Assembly: GCA_947175175.1 (NCBI GenBank)
Contig: CAMWLV010000002.1
Location: 1-60,881, forward strand
Direction: 5' to 3'
Source: an uncultured Lachnospiraceae bacterium
GTDB taxonomy: Bacteria; Bacillota; Clostridia; Lachnospirales; Lachnospiraceae
DNA: 60,881 nucleotides
Shown here: piece after piece, positions 43,104 through 52,801 of the stretch
Layout of the letters: every line of letters begins with the position of its first letter
How positions within the stretch are numbered: position 1 is the first letter of the stretch
Made by a program: the position numbers and the translations under genes
The notes under the pieces: model-generated
What the model saw: the letters and a program-made list of their open reading frames with translations, nothing else
Database searches by the model: none
What the model was told of the DNA's origin: nothing

Positions 43104-44045
43104 TTAAATCCTCTCAAAAACTCTTAATTTGGCGCTCTTTGACCGCGAATTTCCCTCCAGCTCCTCCTGTGAAGGCAAAATCGGTTTGCGTGATATCACC
43201 TTTCCATATGGAATCTTTCCACAGACACACACTGGAAATTCCGGAGGACAGGTACATGGATTCTCCATCTCCCTAAAAAAATTCTTCACAATCCTGTCCT
43301 CAAGCGAATGAAATGTGATAATACACAACCGCCCTTGTGGGTTTAACAAATCTATAAAGTCCTGCAAAGAATTTTTGAGTACATCCAGTTCATGATTACA
43401 CTCAATGCGAATTGCCTGAAATGTTCTTTTCGAAGGGTGCCCGCCTACCGCACGCATCTTGGCAGGAATCGCCGCCTTGATGACTTCATTTAACTCAAAA
43501 GTCGTCTCAATCGCTTTTTCTGCCCTTGCCTGCACGATATGTTTTGCAATGTTTTTGGCAAACTGGTCTTCGCCATAATCCCTGATGATCCGATACAATG
43601 ACTGCTCGTCATAATCATTCACGATATCTCTTGCCGTCAGCTTCTGTCTCTGATCCATACGCATATCAAGAGGCGTATCATACTTGTAGGTAAACCCTCG
43701 GTCTATCGTGTCGAGTTGATATGAAGACACGCCAAGATCAAGGACGATGCCATCCACGTGTTCTACGCCATTTTCCCGCAATGTCTCCCGCGCATTACAG
43801 TAGTTATTTCTAATAATAGTAACTTTTTCCCCAAATTCTTCCAATCGCTTCCCTGCAGCTTCTATGGCTGCTTCATCCTGATCAATCCCATAAAAGCTGC
43901 CTGTGTCGCCTAGTCTCTTACATACCTCATAGGCATGTCCGCCACCGCCAAGAGTGCCATCCAGATATACACCCTCCGGTTTGATCTTTAGTGCCTCGAT
44001 TGTTTCATTAAGTAATACTGACGCGTGTCTAAATTCCATCTCCAT
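43104..44045 (-). CDS. rsmH: 16S rRNA m4C1402 methyltransferase
   Basis: RsmH (MraW) N4-methylates C1402 in the ribosomal P site. The 313-aa protein starts [19 protein letters not shown], with AAAGGA nine bases upstream, and has the SAM loop [14 protein letters not shown], the [15 protein letters not shown] segment, [15 protein letters not shown], and [15 protein letters not shown] near the C-terminus. It follows mraZ in the classic dcw order. Confidence 0.97.
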   Translation of the reverse strand: MEMEFRHASVLLNETIEALKIKPEGVYLDGTLGGGGHAYEVCKRLGDTGSFYGIDQDEAAIEAAGKRLEEFGEKVTIIRNNYCNARETLRENGVEHVDGIVLDLGVSSYQLDTIDRGFTYKYDTPLDMRMDQRQKLTARDIVNDYDEQSLYRIIRDYGEDQFAKNIAKHIVQARAEKAIETTFELNEVIKAAIPAKMRAVGGHPSKRTFQAIRIECNHELDVLKNSLQDFIDLLNPQGRLCIITFHSLEDRIVKNFFREMENPCTCPPEFPVCVCGKIPYGKVISRKPILPSQEELEGNSRSKSAKLRVFERI

Positions 44046-44148
44046 ATTGTGGTTTCCTTTCTGAGACTTTAGGATCTGTATCACTTATTTTCCTACAGCT
44101 CCTTAGGAATTGTGCAAAATCTGCTCCATATCCTGCGCTTAGACGGAG

Positions 44149-44580
44149 TTAAATCATCAGCCCAAGCTCAGACATATGTTCTGCGATATCATCCATATCG
44201 TCGTACTCCGAAGTTTCCTCCCACCGATCCTTGTTCCAGATCTCGATGCGCCCTCCTACTCCCGCCAGGACGACATCTTTATCCAGCGCTGCAAACTCCC
44301 TTAACACAGACGGTATCAGTATTCTTCCTTGCTTGTCCACCTCCACACTGGCTGCGCCTGCGAGGAAAAAGCGGACAAATTTACGAGATTCTTTGTTCAT
44401 AAGCGGTAAAGCTTTCAGCTTTTCTTCAAAAGCGGACCATTCAGTGTTATCATACACAAACAGACAGCCATCCAGTCCCTTGGTCACCACGAAATCATCT
44501 CCCAAAACTTCGCGGAACTTTGAGGGAATGATCAGCCTGCCCTTTGTGTCTATTGTATGATTGTATTCACCCATGAACAT
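44149..44580 (-). CDS. mraZ: Transcriptional regulator MraZ
   Basis: MraZ is an AbrB-like DNA-binding ring protein that controls the dcw operon. The 143-aa protein starts MFMGEYNHTIDTKGRLIIPSKF (in part) and has the two SpoVT/AbrB-like half-barrels, the second with VDKQGRILIPSVLREFA. Length equals Bacillus MraZ. A longer frame to 44604 would run into the operator repeats, so I use the ATG at 44580. The four decamer repeats directly upstream are its expected binding site, implying autoregulation. Confidence 0.96.
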   Translation of the reverse strand: MFMGEYNHTIDTKGRLIIPSKFREVLGDDFVVTKGLDGCLFVYDNTEWSAFEEKLKALPLMNKESRKFVRFFLAGAASVEVDKQGRILIPSVLREFAALDKDVVLAGVGGRIEIWNKDRWEETSEYDDMDDIAEHMSELGLMI

Positions 44581-44590
44581 GCAATCACCA

Positions 44591-44626
44591 CCACTTCGCA
44601 CCACTTAGTTCCACTTTCCACCACTT
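44591..44626 (-). promoter_or_regulatory. MraZ operator: four AAGTGG decamer repeats
   Basis: On the minus strand AAGTGG occurs four times with exactly 10-base spacing (complement CCACTT starting at 44591, 44601, 44611 and 44621). MraZ is known to bind tandem short repeats with 10-base period before its own gene. Here the repeats cover the transcription start and the 5' leader, the right place for repression. Confidence 0.85.
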
Positions 44627-44633
44627 TGATTTT

Positions 44634-44662
44634 ATTTTACATGATATCAGACAAAATAACAA
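44634..44662 (-). promoter_or_regulatory. mraZ (dcw operon) promoter
   Basis: On the minus strand TTGTTA (44657-44662), a 17-base spacer and TAAAAT (44634-44639) lie immediately upstream of the MraZ repeats; transcription would begin near 44627. Confidence 0.65.
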
Positions 44663-44777
44663 GCGGAACATATGTATTAATACAACTTTATATTGTGTTA
44701 AAAACAGATTTATCCCCCCTTGAAAGGCTATATATAGTGTATTTGACTATATGCATGCCCTGTCTGTCCGCACATAA

Positions 44778-44803
44778 AAAGGCAGAGAAAATTCCCCACC
44801 TTT
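44778..44803 (-). terminator. Terminator after polC
   Basis: AAAGG and CCTTT close a longer G-U-rich stem around a T-rich loop, with TTT after it on the minus strand. It is 20 bases beyond the polC stop and separates the polC operon from the mraZ promoter. Confidence 0.6.
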
Positions 44804-44823
44804 ATTCATTGTATCCTATGAAT

Positions 44824-47800
44824 TTATCCAACCAAGTCAAACAAACTGATCTGATTCGACTCTGGTATATCCCCAAGCAGTCCTAAATCAGCCATCAGGT
44901 CAATCACCGTCTTTGACACCTTTGTCCTGCTCCTAAAATCATCCTTTGACAAAAATGGTCCGTCCTTTGCAGCCTCCATGATTGCATCCGCCGCCTTCTC
45001 TCCAAGTCCCTCTATACTGCTCAGGGACGGCATCACCTTATCATTGACAATCTGAAAATTCCTTGAATGTGCCCTGAATATATCAATTGGCTCAAATTCG
45101 AAGCCTCTTGCATACATCTCCTGTACGATGCGCATGTCTTTTAACGCATCCTGCTCCTTGTTAGACAGACTGTCCCCGCGTTTTCTGTACTCTGCCATGA
45201 CGCGCTCTAAGTGCTCCCGTCCCAGACACATGATCTCGTACGAGAATGCCGAAGCCCTGATACTGAAAAACGCACAGTAATACGCCAATGGATAGTTGAT
45301 CTTACAATACGCGATCCGCCATCCCATCATAACATATGCCGCCGCATGCGCCTTGGGGAACATGTACTGTATCTTTTCGCACGACCACACATACCAGTCT
45401 GGTACATCATGATCAAGCATGTCCTGTTTCCACTCTGCCCAATTACCACATTTGCCCTTTGCGACAGTTCCTTTCCGCACAGCCTCCATAATCTTGAAAG
45501 ACTCCTCTGAGTCAAGCCCCATACCGATCAAATAAGTCATGATATCATCCCGCGTGCAGATTGCCGTCGAAATGGTCGCCTTTCCCTCCTGAATCAGTGT
45601 CTGCGCATTGCCAAGCCATACATCTGTTCCATGTGACAGCCCGGATATCCTGACCAAATCCGAGAAATACTTCGGCTGCGCATCAATAACCATCTGCATC
45701 GCAAAGTCTGTACCAAATTCTGGAATTCCAAGACAGCCAAGCTTGCACCCACCAATATCTTCCGGCGTAATGCCAAGTGCCGATGTATTCTGGAAAAGTG
45801 ACATTACATCTTTATCGTCAAGCGGTATGGTCGTCGGATCGATCCCAGTCAAATCCTGAAGCATACGAATCATCGTCGGATCGTCATGCCCGAGAATATC
45901 AAGCTTTAACAGGTTGTGGTCAATCGAATGGTAATCAAAATGCGTCGTAATCGTGTCTGTCGTCATATCATTTGCCGGGTGCTGTACCGGTGTAAAAGAA
46001 TTGATTTCCTCGCCCACCGGCAGAACAACAATACCTCCTGGGTGTTGTCCTGTAGTGCGTCGTACACCTACACAGCCCTCCACAATGCGGTTGATCTCAC
46101 TTGTCCGTTTATGCTTGCCGCGCTCCTCATAGTAATTCCTGACATATCCAAATGCTGTCTTATCCGCCAAAGTACCGATTGTCCCGGCGCGGAACGTCTG
46201 ACCATATCCAAAGATAACCTCTGTATATTTATGCGCTTTACTCTGATACTCGCCGGAAAAATTCAGGTCAATATCCGGCTCCTTGTTTCCCTTGAACCCT
46301 AGAAATGTCTCGAATGGAATGTCAAAACCGTCCTTAATCAGTTTTTCTCCACAGACAGGACAGTATTTGTCAGGCATATCACAGCCTGCCATGCCCGCAA
46401 ACTTCTTGACATCCTCCGAATAGAAATCGCTGTAATGACGATTCTTGCAGTAATAATGCGGGCTTAGCGGATTTACCTCTGTTATCCCTGCCATCGTCGC
46501 CACAAACGAGGAACCAACAGAACCACGTGAACCGACCAAATATCCATCCTCCACTGACTTCCACACAAGTTTCTGCGCAATAATGTACATCACGGCAAAC
46601 CCATTGCTGATAATCGAGTTTAACTCCCGCTTCAGCCTTGCCTCCACGATGTCAGGAAGTTCATCGCCATACATCTCATGCGCCTTTCGATAACAGATGT
46701 CTGTCAACTGCTGATCGCTGTTCTCAATGACAGGCGGACACTTGTCAGGACGCACTGGTGCGATTCTGTCACACATGTCTGCAATCATGTTCGTGTTCGT
46801 AATGACGATCTCCTCCGCCTTCTCACTGCCCAGATAATAAGCAAATTCGTCCAGCATCTCCTCCGTCGTACGAAAATACAGCGGTGCCTGGTCATCAGCG
46901 TCCTTAAACCCTTTTCCAGTCATGATGATACGCCTGTAAACCTCGTCCTCCGGGTCTAGAAAATGCACATCGCAGGTGGCAACCACTGGCTTCTGAAACT
47001 GTTCCCCGAGTCTCACCACTCTCTTGTTCAGCGCGATCAAATCCTCCTCGGAATTGATATCCCTGAGTTTTTCCGACTCGATCATAAATTTATTGTTGCC
47101 AATCGGCTGTATTTCCAGATAGTCATAAAAATTCACGATATGGGCAATCTGCTCCTCACTCTGCCCATCAAGCATGGCACGGAAAAGCTCACCTGCCTCA
47201 CAGGCACTGCCTATGATCAGACCTTCCCGGTATTTTTGAATCAGACTTTTAGGAATCAATGGTCTTTTATAAAAATAAGTTAAATGCGATTCCGACACAA
47301 GCCTGTACAGATTAATGCGCCCTGTCTGATTTTTTGCAAGTATAATAATATGATACGAATGAAGCTTTCTGACCGCCTCGACACTCGCCTTCCCCAACTC
47401 ATTGAGCTCTGTAAGGGTATGGATATTCTCTTTTTTCAGCATCTCAATAAATTTCAGGAAAATCTCAGCGGTGCACTCCGCGTCATCTACTGCCCTGTGA
47501 TGATTTTCAAGCGATATCTTCAGCGTTTTTGCAACAGCATCCAGAGTATACTTTGCCTGCCCTGTGAGTAGTGTCCGCGCAATACCGACCGTATCCACAT
47601 AAGTAAAATCAACTGAAATATTCTGCCGCTTTGCATTTTCCTTGATAAAGCCGACATCAAAATTTGCGTTGTGTGCCACAAGCACTGCATCTCCAACAAA
47701 TTCCAGAAACTTAGGCAATACGCTCTCAATGGTCTCAGCATCAATCACCATACTGTCATTGATGCTTGTCAGCTTTTCGATATCAAAGGGTATCGGTACC

Positions 47801-49338
47801 TCCGGATTGACAAAAGTGGAAAACCGATCTGTAATCTGTCCATTTTCTACCTTGACTGCACCGATTTCTATAATTCGGTTTGTGACTGGTGAAAATCCCG
47901 TCGTCTCGATATCAAAGACCACATAGGCCTCGTCTAAAGCCTGCCCCTTGCCGTCTGTCACGATTTCTTTCAAGTCATCGACCAGATAACCCTCCACACC
48001 ATAGATCACTTTAAAATCATCGTCATGGTCAAGAGCGTGGTTCGCATCCGGAAAAGCCTGCACGCAGCCATGATCTGTGATTGCGAGCGCCTTGTGTCCC
48101 CACTTCTTGGCACGCTTGATGATATCTTTGACATCAGATACACCATCCATATCACTCATCTTGGTGTGACAATGCAGCTCCACACGCTTTCTGGTGCTGT
48201 TATCCATGCGTGTTGTAGTAAAATCAGATATCTTCATCACACCGATCACCGAACCGATCGTGAGCTCCCTGTCAAACGTGTCATTGACTGTGACACCTTT
48301 CAGTTTCAAGAATGCCCCAACTTTTAAGTCCCCCACAAGCTCTGAAAGCTGCTCATTATGTACAAACATCTTGACCTTGATGGTATCCGTAAAATCTGTA
48401 ATCTCAAAACTTACAATCGTCCGCTCATTTCTGATCTCACGGGTTTCAAGAGCACGCACCTTGCCCCTGATCGTGACCTCTCCCATTTCGCCCCAGATCT
48501 CTTCGATATTGATACTCTCGTCCTCAAAATCCCTGCCAAAAATAACATTGGGATTATCTGAGCGCTTAAGTGCCCTCTTCTGAAATCCTTTGTCTCCGCC
48601 CTTCTCAAATCTGCCATAAGATGCGGCAGTCTCTTTTTGTTTTGCTGGGGCAGCTGTCCTTGGCTGTTCAAAAATGATCTTAGCACTTGCCGGTTTCTGG
48701 GGTACTGATGACACCGCCTCTTCCGATGCTGCGACAACATCGTTTCCTCTGGTATTTCCTCCAATACGACTGCTGATTCCCTCCACAATCTTTCGAATTC
48801 GCAGCTCATCGTCTTCTCTGTACTTACTTGTCTTCGCCTCTTTGTAAGTCGCCTCAAACTTTACCTGAAAACCACATCGCTCATTCAGGACTTTGTCCAA
48901 AATGCCAATAAGCTCATCCTCCTTGGACTTTGCGATCACACTGTCCTCGAGAACAAGCTTCATTGTATTTTCTTCCGGAAACTGTACGTCCGCCTGACGA
49001 AATATCGTATAGAGCATATGGTCGCATTCTTTGATCTCCATCAGAATACTCTCCCGATACAACTCTATCAGTTTTTCTGGATTGTACTGCTCCGAAAGCA
49101 CAAACTTTTCATAGATTTTAATGATCATATACTCCCGTGGAAAAAACTGCTTCTTGATCTCTTTTTCCACAGAATAGATATGTTCCTTTTCGACCAGCCT
49201 CTCACTCCTGATATAAATGCGCAGCAGATCTTTGCGCTTCGTAGCAGTAATCCGCTCCACAACTACCTGCTCAAACAGATCCTTCTGTACCCCATCCAAT
49301 TTGAGATTGGGAAACGCCTCGAAAAATTTCTTTTCCAT
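44824..49338 (-). CDS. polC: DNA polymerase III alpha subunit, PolC type
   Basis: PolC is the replicative polymerase with built-in proofreading found in low-GC Gram-positives. The 1504-aa protein has an N-terminal domain and OB fold (to about 370), the PHP domain (HCHTKMSDMDGV), an inserted DnaQ-type exonuclease (VVFDIETTGFSPVTN, about 475-640), a zinc motif (CDMPDKYCPVCGEK), and the polymerase core with EPDIDLNFSGEYQ bearing catalytic Asp residues. A helix-hairpin-helix (SIEGLGEKAADAIMEAA) is near the end. It starts at the ATG at 49338; a GTG two codons earlier is possible. It follows ispG. Confidence 0.97.
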   Translation of the reverse strand: MEKKFFEAFPNLKLDGVQKDLFEQVVVERITATKRKDLLRIYIRSERLVEKEHIYSVEKEIKKQFFPREYMIIKIYEKFVLSEQYNPEKLIELYRESILMEIKECDHMLYTIFRQADVQFPEENTMKLVLEDSVIAKSKEDELIGILDKVLNERCGFQVKFEATYKEAKTSKYREDDELRIRKIVEGISSRIGGNTRGNDVVAASEEAVSSVPQKPASAKIIFEQPRTAAPAKQKETAASYGRFEKGGDKGFQKRALKRSDNPNVIFGRDFEDESINIEEIWGEMGEVTIRGKVRALETREIRNERTIVSFEITDFTDTIKVKMFVHNEQLSELVGDLKVGAFLKLKGVTVNDTFDRELTIGSVIGVMKISDFTTTRMDNSTRKRVELHCHTKMSDMDGVSDVKDIIKRAKKWGHKALAITDHGCVQAFPDANHALDHDDDFKVIYGVEGYLVDDLKEIVTDGKGQALDEAYVVFDIETTGFSPVTNRIIEIGAVKVENGQITDRFSTFVNPEVPIPFDIEKLTSINDSMVIDAETIESVLPKFLEFVGDAVLVAHNANFDVGFIKENAKRQNISVDFTYVDTVGIARTLLTGQAKYTLDAVAKTLKISLENHHRAVDDAECTAEIFLKFIEMLKKENIHTLTELNELGKASVEAVRKLHSYHIIILAKNQTGRINLYRLVSESHLTYFYKRPLIPKSLIQKYREGLIIGSACEAGELFRAMLDGQSEEQIAHIVNFYDYLEIQPIGNNKFMIESEKLRDINSEEDLIALNKRVVRLGEQFQKPVVATCDVHFLDPEDEVYRRIIMTGKGFKDADDQAPLYFRTTEEMLDEFAYYLGSEKAEEIVITNTNMIADMCDRIAPVRPDKCPPVIENSDQQLTDICYRKAHEMYGDELPDIVEARLKRELNSIISNGFAVMYIIAQKLVWKSVEDGYLVGSRGSVGSSFVATMAGITEVNPLSPHYYCKNRHYSDFYSEDVKKFAGMAGCDMPDKYCPVCGEKLIKDGFDIPFETFLGFKGNKEPDIDLNFSGEYQSKAHKYTEVIFGYGQTFRAGTIGTLADKTAFGYVRNYYEERGKHKRTSEINRIVEGCVGVRRTTGQHPGGIVVLPVGEEINSFTPVQHPANDMTTDTITTHFDYHSIDHNLLKLDILGHDDPTMIRMLQDLTGIDPTTIPLDDKDVMSLFQNTSALGITPEDIGGCKLGCLGIPEFGTDFAMQMVIDAQPKYFSDLVRISGLSHGTDVWLGNAQTLIQEGKATISTAICTRDDIMTYLIGMGLDSEESFKIMEAVRKGTVAKGKCGNWAEWKQDMLDHDVPDWYVWSCEKIQYMFPKAHAAAYVMMGWRIAYCKINYPLAYYCAFFSIRASAFSYEIMCLGREHLERVMAEYRKRGDSLSNKEQDALKDMRIVQEMYARGFEFEPIDIFRAHSRNFQIVNDKVMPSLSSIEGLGEKAADAIMEAAKDGPFLSKDDFRSRTKVSKTVIDLMADLGLLGDIPESNQISLFDLVG

Positions 49339-49365
49339 ACACACTCACTTCTATCAATTCTTATT

Positions 49366-50421
49366 TCAAACTTTCCAGTGATCTAACTCATATTTCAGCG
49401 TACCCAGCAGTTCACTCTCAGGTACCTTCCGGACAATCTCACCTTTCTTGATGAGAAGACCCTCCCCAATACCTCCAGCAATGCCGATATCCGCCTCTTT
49501 TGCCTCTCCTGGTCCGTTTACAGCGCAGCCCATCACTGCCACTTTGATATCAAGGTCATATCCTTGTACCATCGTCTCGACCTGATTTGCCAGTCCGATC
49601 AGGTCAATATTTGTCCTGCCGCATGTAGGACAAGAAACCACTTCGATACCGCCTTTTCGCAGTCCAAGTGTCCGCAGAATCAGCTTTGCAGACTTGACTT
49701 CTTCGACTGGATCGCCTGTGAGAGATACCCTGATCGTATCACCGATTCCTTTATTTAAGATAATTCCAAGACCAACCGCCGACTTGATATTGCCGCTCGT
49801 CACAGTGCCAGCCTCCGTGATACCTACATGCAGCGGATACTGCGTCTTGTCAGCGAGCAATTCATGTGCCTTAACGCACATCATCACATCCGAGGACTTG
49901 ATGCTGATCACCATGTTGTCATAATCCAGATCCTCGATCATATGCACCTTGTCAAGCGCACTCTCCACGATCCCCTCAGCCGTGACACCATTGTATTTCT
50001 CCACCAATTCCTTTTCCAGCGAACCGCTGTTTACACCAACCCGAATCGGTACATTTCGCTCCTTTGCAACCCTTATCACCTCGGCAACTTTTTCCCTGCT
50101 TCCGATATTTCCAGGATTGATGCGTATCTTATCCGCACCGTTTTCCATGGCAGCAATCGCCATCTTATAGTCAAAATGAATATCCGCCACCAGCGGAATC
50201 GATATTTCCTTCTTGATCTGCGCAATTGCCCGCGCCGCCTCCATATCCGGCACAGTACACCGGATAATGTCACAGCCTGCTTCGGCTAGGCGCTGAATCT
50301 GCGCCGCAGTAGCCGCCACATCATTTGTCTTTGTATTTGTCATGGACTGGATCAGGACAGGATTTCCCCCACCAATCACTGTGTCTCCAATGTGGATCAC
50401 TTTTGTATTATCCCTATACAT
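49366..50421 (-). CDS. ispG: 4-hydroxy-3-methylbut-2-en-1-yl diphosphate synthase
   Basis: IspG (GcpE) catalyses the penultimate step of the MEP isoprenoid pathway with a 4Fe-4S cluster. The 351-aa protein starts MYRDNTKVIHIGD and has the TIM-barrel segment GCDIIRCTVPD and PLVADIHFDYKMA. The cluster ligands are in the C-terminal domain: CPTCGRTNID (two Cys) and VMGCAVNGPGEAKEADIG. It lies with dxr (same pathway) and uppS (which uses the products) in one series. Confidence 0.97.
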   Translation of the reverse strand: MYRDNTKVIHIGDTVIGGGNPVLIQSMTNTKTNDVAATAAQIQRLAEAGCDIIRCTVPDMEAARAIAQIKKEISIPLVADIHFDYKMAIAAMENGADKIRINPGNIGSREKVAEVIRVAKERNVPIRVGVNSGSLEKELVEKYNGVTAEGIVESALDKVHMIEDLDYDNMVISIKSSDVMMCVKAHELLADKTQYPLHVGITEAGTVTSGNIKSAVGLGIILNKGIGDTIRVSLTGDPVEEVKSAKLILRTLGLRKGGIEVVSCPTCGRTNIDLIGLANQVETMVQGYDLDIKVAVMGCAVNGPGEAKEADIGIAGGIGEGLLIKKGEIVRKVPESELLGTLKYELDHWKV

Positions 50422-50461
50422 ACATTTCCTCCATCCATATCTAAACAGTTCCTAATAAACA

Positions 50462-51538
50462 CTAATGAACCAAGATTCTTGCAATGTCATTATACAGCAC
50501 AAACACCATCAGTATCATCAATGCGACAAACCCGATAAAATGCACCATTCCTTCCTTGTCAGGTGATACCGGTTTACCACGCACGACTTCGATTAACATA
50601 AACAAAAGTCTTCCACCGTCAAGTGCCGGCAATGGCAGCAGGTTCATCACGCCAAGATTCACACTGAGCAGCACTGCAAAATTGATCATGTTGAGCACAA
50701 CCGTCGGCAATCCATATGGCTTTGTCACCTCGATTGTCTCATCGATCATCGTAGCAATCCCGACCGGACCTGACAGATCATTTGCGGAAAGTTTTCCCTG
50801 TACCAGCATCACGAGACTCTTGACCGTCGCCTTAAGCCAGTAACGCACTTCGCATGCACTGTACTTGATCAGGTTCAGTCCCTTACACTGTATGGTCTCT
50901 CCAATCGTAAAACCAAGATAATACCGATTGTCCTGCTCGCTGAATTTGGGTGTGATCACTGTCGTATATTTCTTCCCGTCACGCTTATACTCGATCTCCA
51001 TCGGTTCACCGCCGCTCAACGCAGATGCGAAAGTGACTTCGCCCTGCAGATAAATCCGGTCCCCGTCTATTTTCGTGATAATGTCGCCCTCTCTAAGCCC
51101 CGCCGCTTCTGCCGGATACCCTTCCGTTAATGTATTGATCGTGGGAATCGTCTCACCGGAAAAACCAACCACAATCAGTGACAACAGAAATGCCAGAATA
51201 AGATTAAAAAATGGTCCTGCAAAAACAGTCGCGATTCTCGACCAGACATTAGCATCGTTAAAAGCGCCCTCAGGTTTTTGACCATTCTGGTCATCGCCGT
51301 TCTGATTGGTGGAATAAATGCCATCCTCACCCTCAAACATACAGGCTCCGCCAATTGGCAGCAGCTTTAACACATACTTCGTCTCACCCTTTGTAAACTT
51401 GATGATGTCCGGTCCCATACCGATCGAAAACTGCAGTACTTTGATACCGTTCAGCTTCGCGATCAGAAAATGTCCAAGCTCATGCGCAATCACAACCACC
51501 CCAAATACCAGTACGAACACTATAATTGTGACAACCAT
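50462..51538 (-). CDS. rseP: RIP metalloprotease RseP (site-2 protease)
   Basis: This intramembrane zinc protease cleaves membrane-anchored anti-sigma factors or signal peptides (Bacillus RasP). The 358-aa protein has the zinc motif VVIAHELGHFLIAKLNG in helix 1 (about 20), a periplasmic PDZ domain (YPAEAAGLREGDIITKIDG, about 150), and the third zinc ligand region NLGVMNLLPLPALDGGRL (about 290), with a last membrane helix (IGFVALMILMVFVLYNDI). It lies between dxr and ispG, the conserved order. Confidence 0.96.
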   Translation of the reverse strand: MVVTIIVFVLVFGVVVIAHELGHFLIAKLNGIKVLQFSIGMGPDIIKFTKGETKYVLKLLPIGGACMFEGEDGIYSTNQNGDDQNGQKPEGAFNDANVWSRIATVFAGPFFNLILAFLLSLIVVGFSGETIPTINTLTEGYPAEAAGLREGDIITKIDGDRIYLQGEVTFASALSGGEPMEIEYKRDGKKYTTVITPKFSEQDNRYYLGFTIGETIQCKGLNLIKYSACEVRYWLKATVKSLVMLVQGKLSANDLSGPVGIATMIDETIEVTKPYGLPTVVLNMINFAVLLSVNLGVMNLLPLPALDGGRLLFMLIEVVRGKPVSPDKEGMVHFIGFVALMILMVFVLYNDIARILVH

Positions 51539-51599
51539 TCCTTATTTTTTCCTCCCTTTGATTTCAATGAGCTCTCGATTCGGAAAGCGCATTTTGTAA

Positions 51600-52751
51600 T
51601 TAAATGATATTAAATTTTGACCTGATCAGCTCATAAGTTTCCTGCTCCGTCTTTAGAATCTCCTCCACACCAGGATTCTCTATCTTCCTATGGGCATCCA
51701 TACACATCTCGATCATTTCCGGAATCTGCAGAAAGCGGATTCTCCTGTTCAGAAACAGATTTACAGCCTTCTCATTCGCCGCATTAAACACAGTCGGTAC
51801 ACTCCCGCCTTCTGCGGCAGCCCTCATCGCGAGCTTCAACCCTGCAAAAGTCTCCACATCCGGCTTCTCAAATGTAATATTTCCAAGCTCGAAAAAATCT
51901 ACTCTCTTTCCTGCCATCGGGCGTCTATCCGGATAAAACAGAGCATACTGAATCGGCAGCTTCATATCAGGCGTTCCAAGCTGTGCGATAATCCCGCCAT
52001 CCACATACTCAACCATCGAATGAATGATGCTCTGCGGGTGTACCACCACCTGAATGCGATCCAGATCCACATCAAAAAGCCATTTTGCCTCCATGACCTC
52101 CAATCCTTTGTTTACCAGTGTGGCAGAATCAATCGTAATCTTATGTCCCATTGACCAGTTTGGGTGTTTTAGCGCATCCTCAAGCTCTACATTATCCAAA
52201 TCCTGTCTGCTTCTCCCCCGGAACGGTCCTCCTGACGCCGTAATCAATAACTTACTCACCCTGTCCCTATGCTCACCCTGCAAGGACTGGAAAATGGCAC
52301 TGTGTTCGCTGTCAACCGGAAGGATTGACACCCCCATTTCCGCGGCAAGCGGCATGATAATATGCCCTGCTGTTACAAGCGTCTCCTTGTTTGCAAGGGC
52401 AATATCCTTATGCCTGTTGATCGCTGCAATTGTCGGTCTGATGCCAATCATGCCCACGATCGCTGTCACCAGTATTTCCGACTCCTCCATCTCAGCGATA
52501 CCAAGCAATCCTTCCATGCCCGGTATAACCTGTACCTCGAGATCGGCAAGCCTCGTCTTTAATTTTCTGCAATCCGCCTCACTTTGAAGGGACACCAGCC
52601 TTGGCCGGAACTCCCGCACCTGTTTTTCCAATAAATCAATATTTGCTCCCGCTGCCAGACCTACCACCTGCAGATCTGGATTGTCCCGCACAATCTCAAG
52701 CGTCTGCGTGCCAATCGAACCAGTAGAGCCAAGTATTGCTATTTTTTTCAT
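51600..52751 (-). CDS. dxr: 1-deoxy-D-xylulose 5-phosphate reductoisomerase
   Basis: Dxr makes MEP from DXP with NADPH, the first committed step of this isoprenoid route and the fosmidomycin target. The 383-aa protein has the nucleotide loop ILGSTGSIGTQTL, the LANKETLVTAGHIIM segment, PVDSEHSAIFQSLQG with metal-binding acids, and KHPNWSMGHKITIDSATLVNKGLE (in part). It lies 50 bases after cdsA. Confidence 0.97.
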   Translation of the reverse strand: MKKIAILGSTGSIGTQTLEIVRDNPDLQVVGLAAGANIDLLEKQVREFRPRLVSLQSEADCRKLKTRLADLEVQVIPGMEGLLGIAEMEESEILVTAIVGMIGIRPTIAAINRHKDIALANKETLVTAGHIIMPLAAEMGVSILPVDSEHSAIFQSLQGEHRDRVSKLLITASGGPFRGRSRQDLDNVELEDALKHPNWSMGHKITIDSATLVNKGLEVMEAKWLFDVDLDRIQVVVHPQSIIHSMVEYVDGGIIAQLGTPDMKLPIQYALFYPDRRPMAGKRVDFFELGNITFEKPDVETFAGLKLAMRAAAEGGSVPTVFNAANEKAVNLFLNRRIRFLQIPEMIEMCMDAHRKIENPGVEEILKTEQETYELIRSKFNII

Positions 52752-52801
52752 AATTAAATAGTTTCCTTTCCTGTTACCATTATATTATCGCACCACTTGT
52801 C

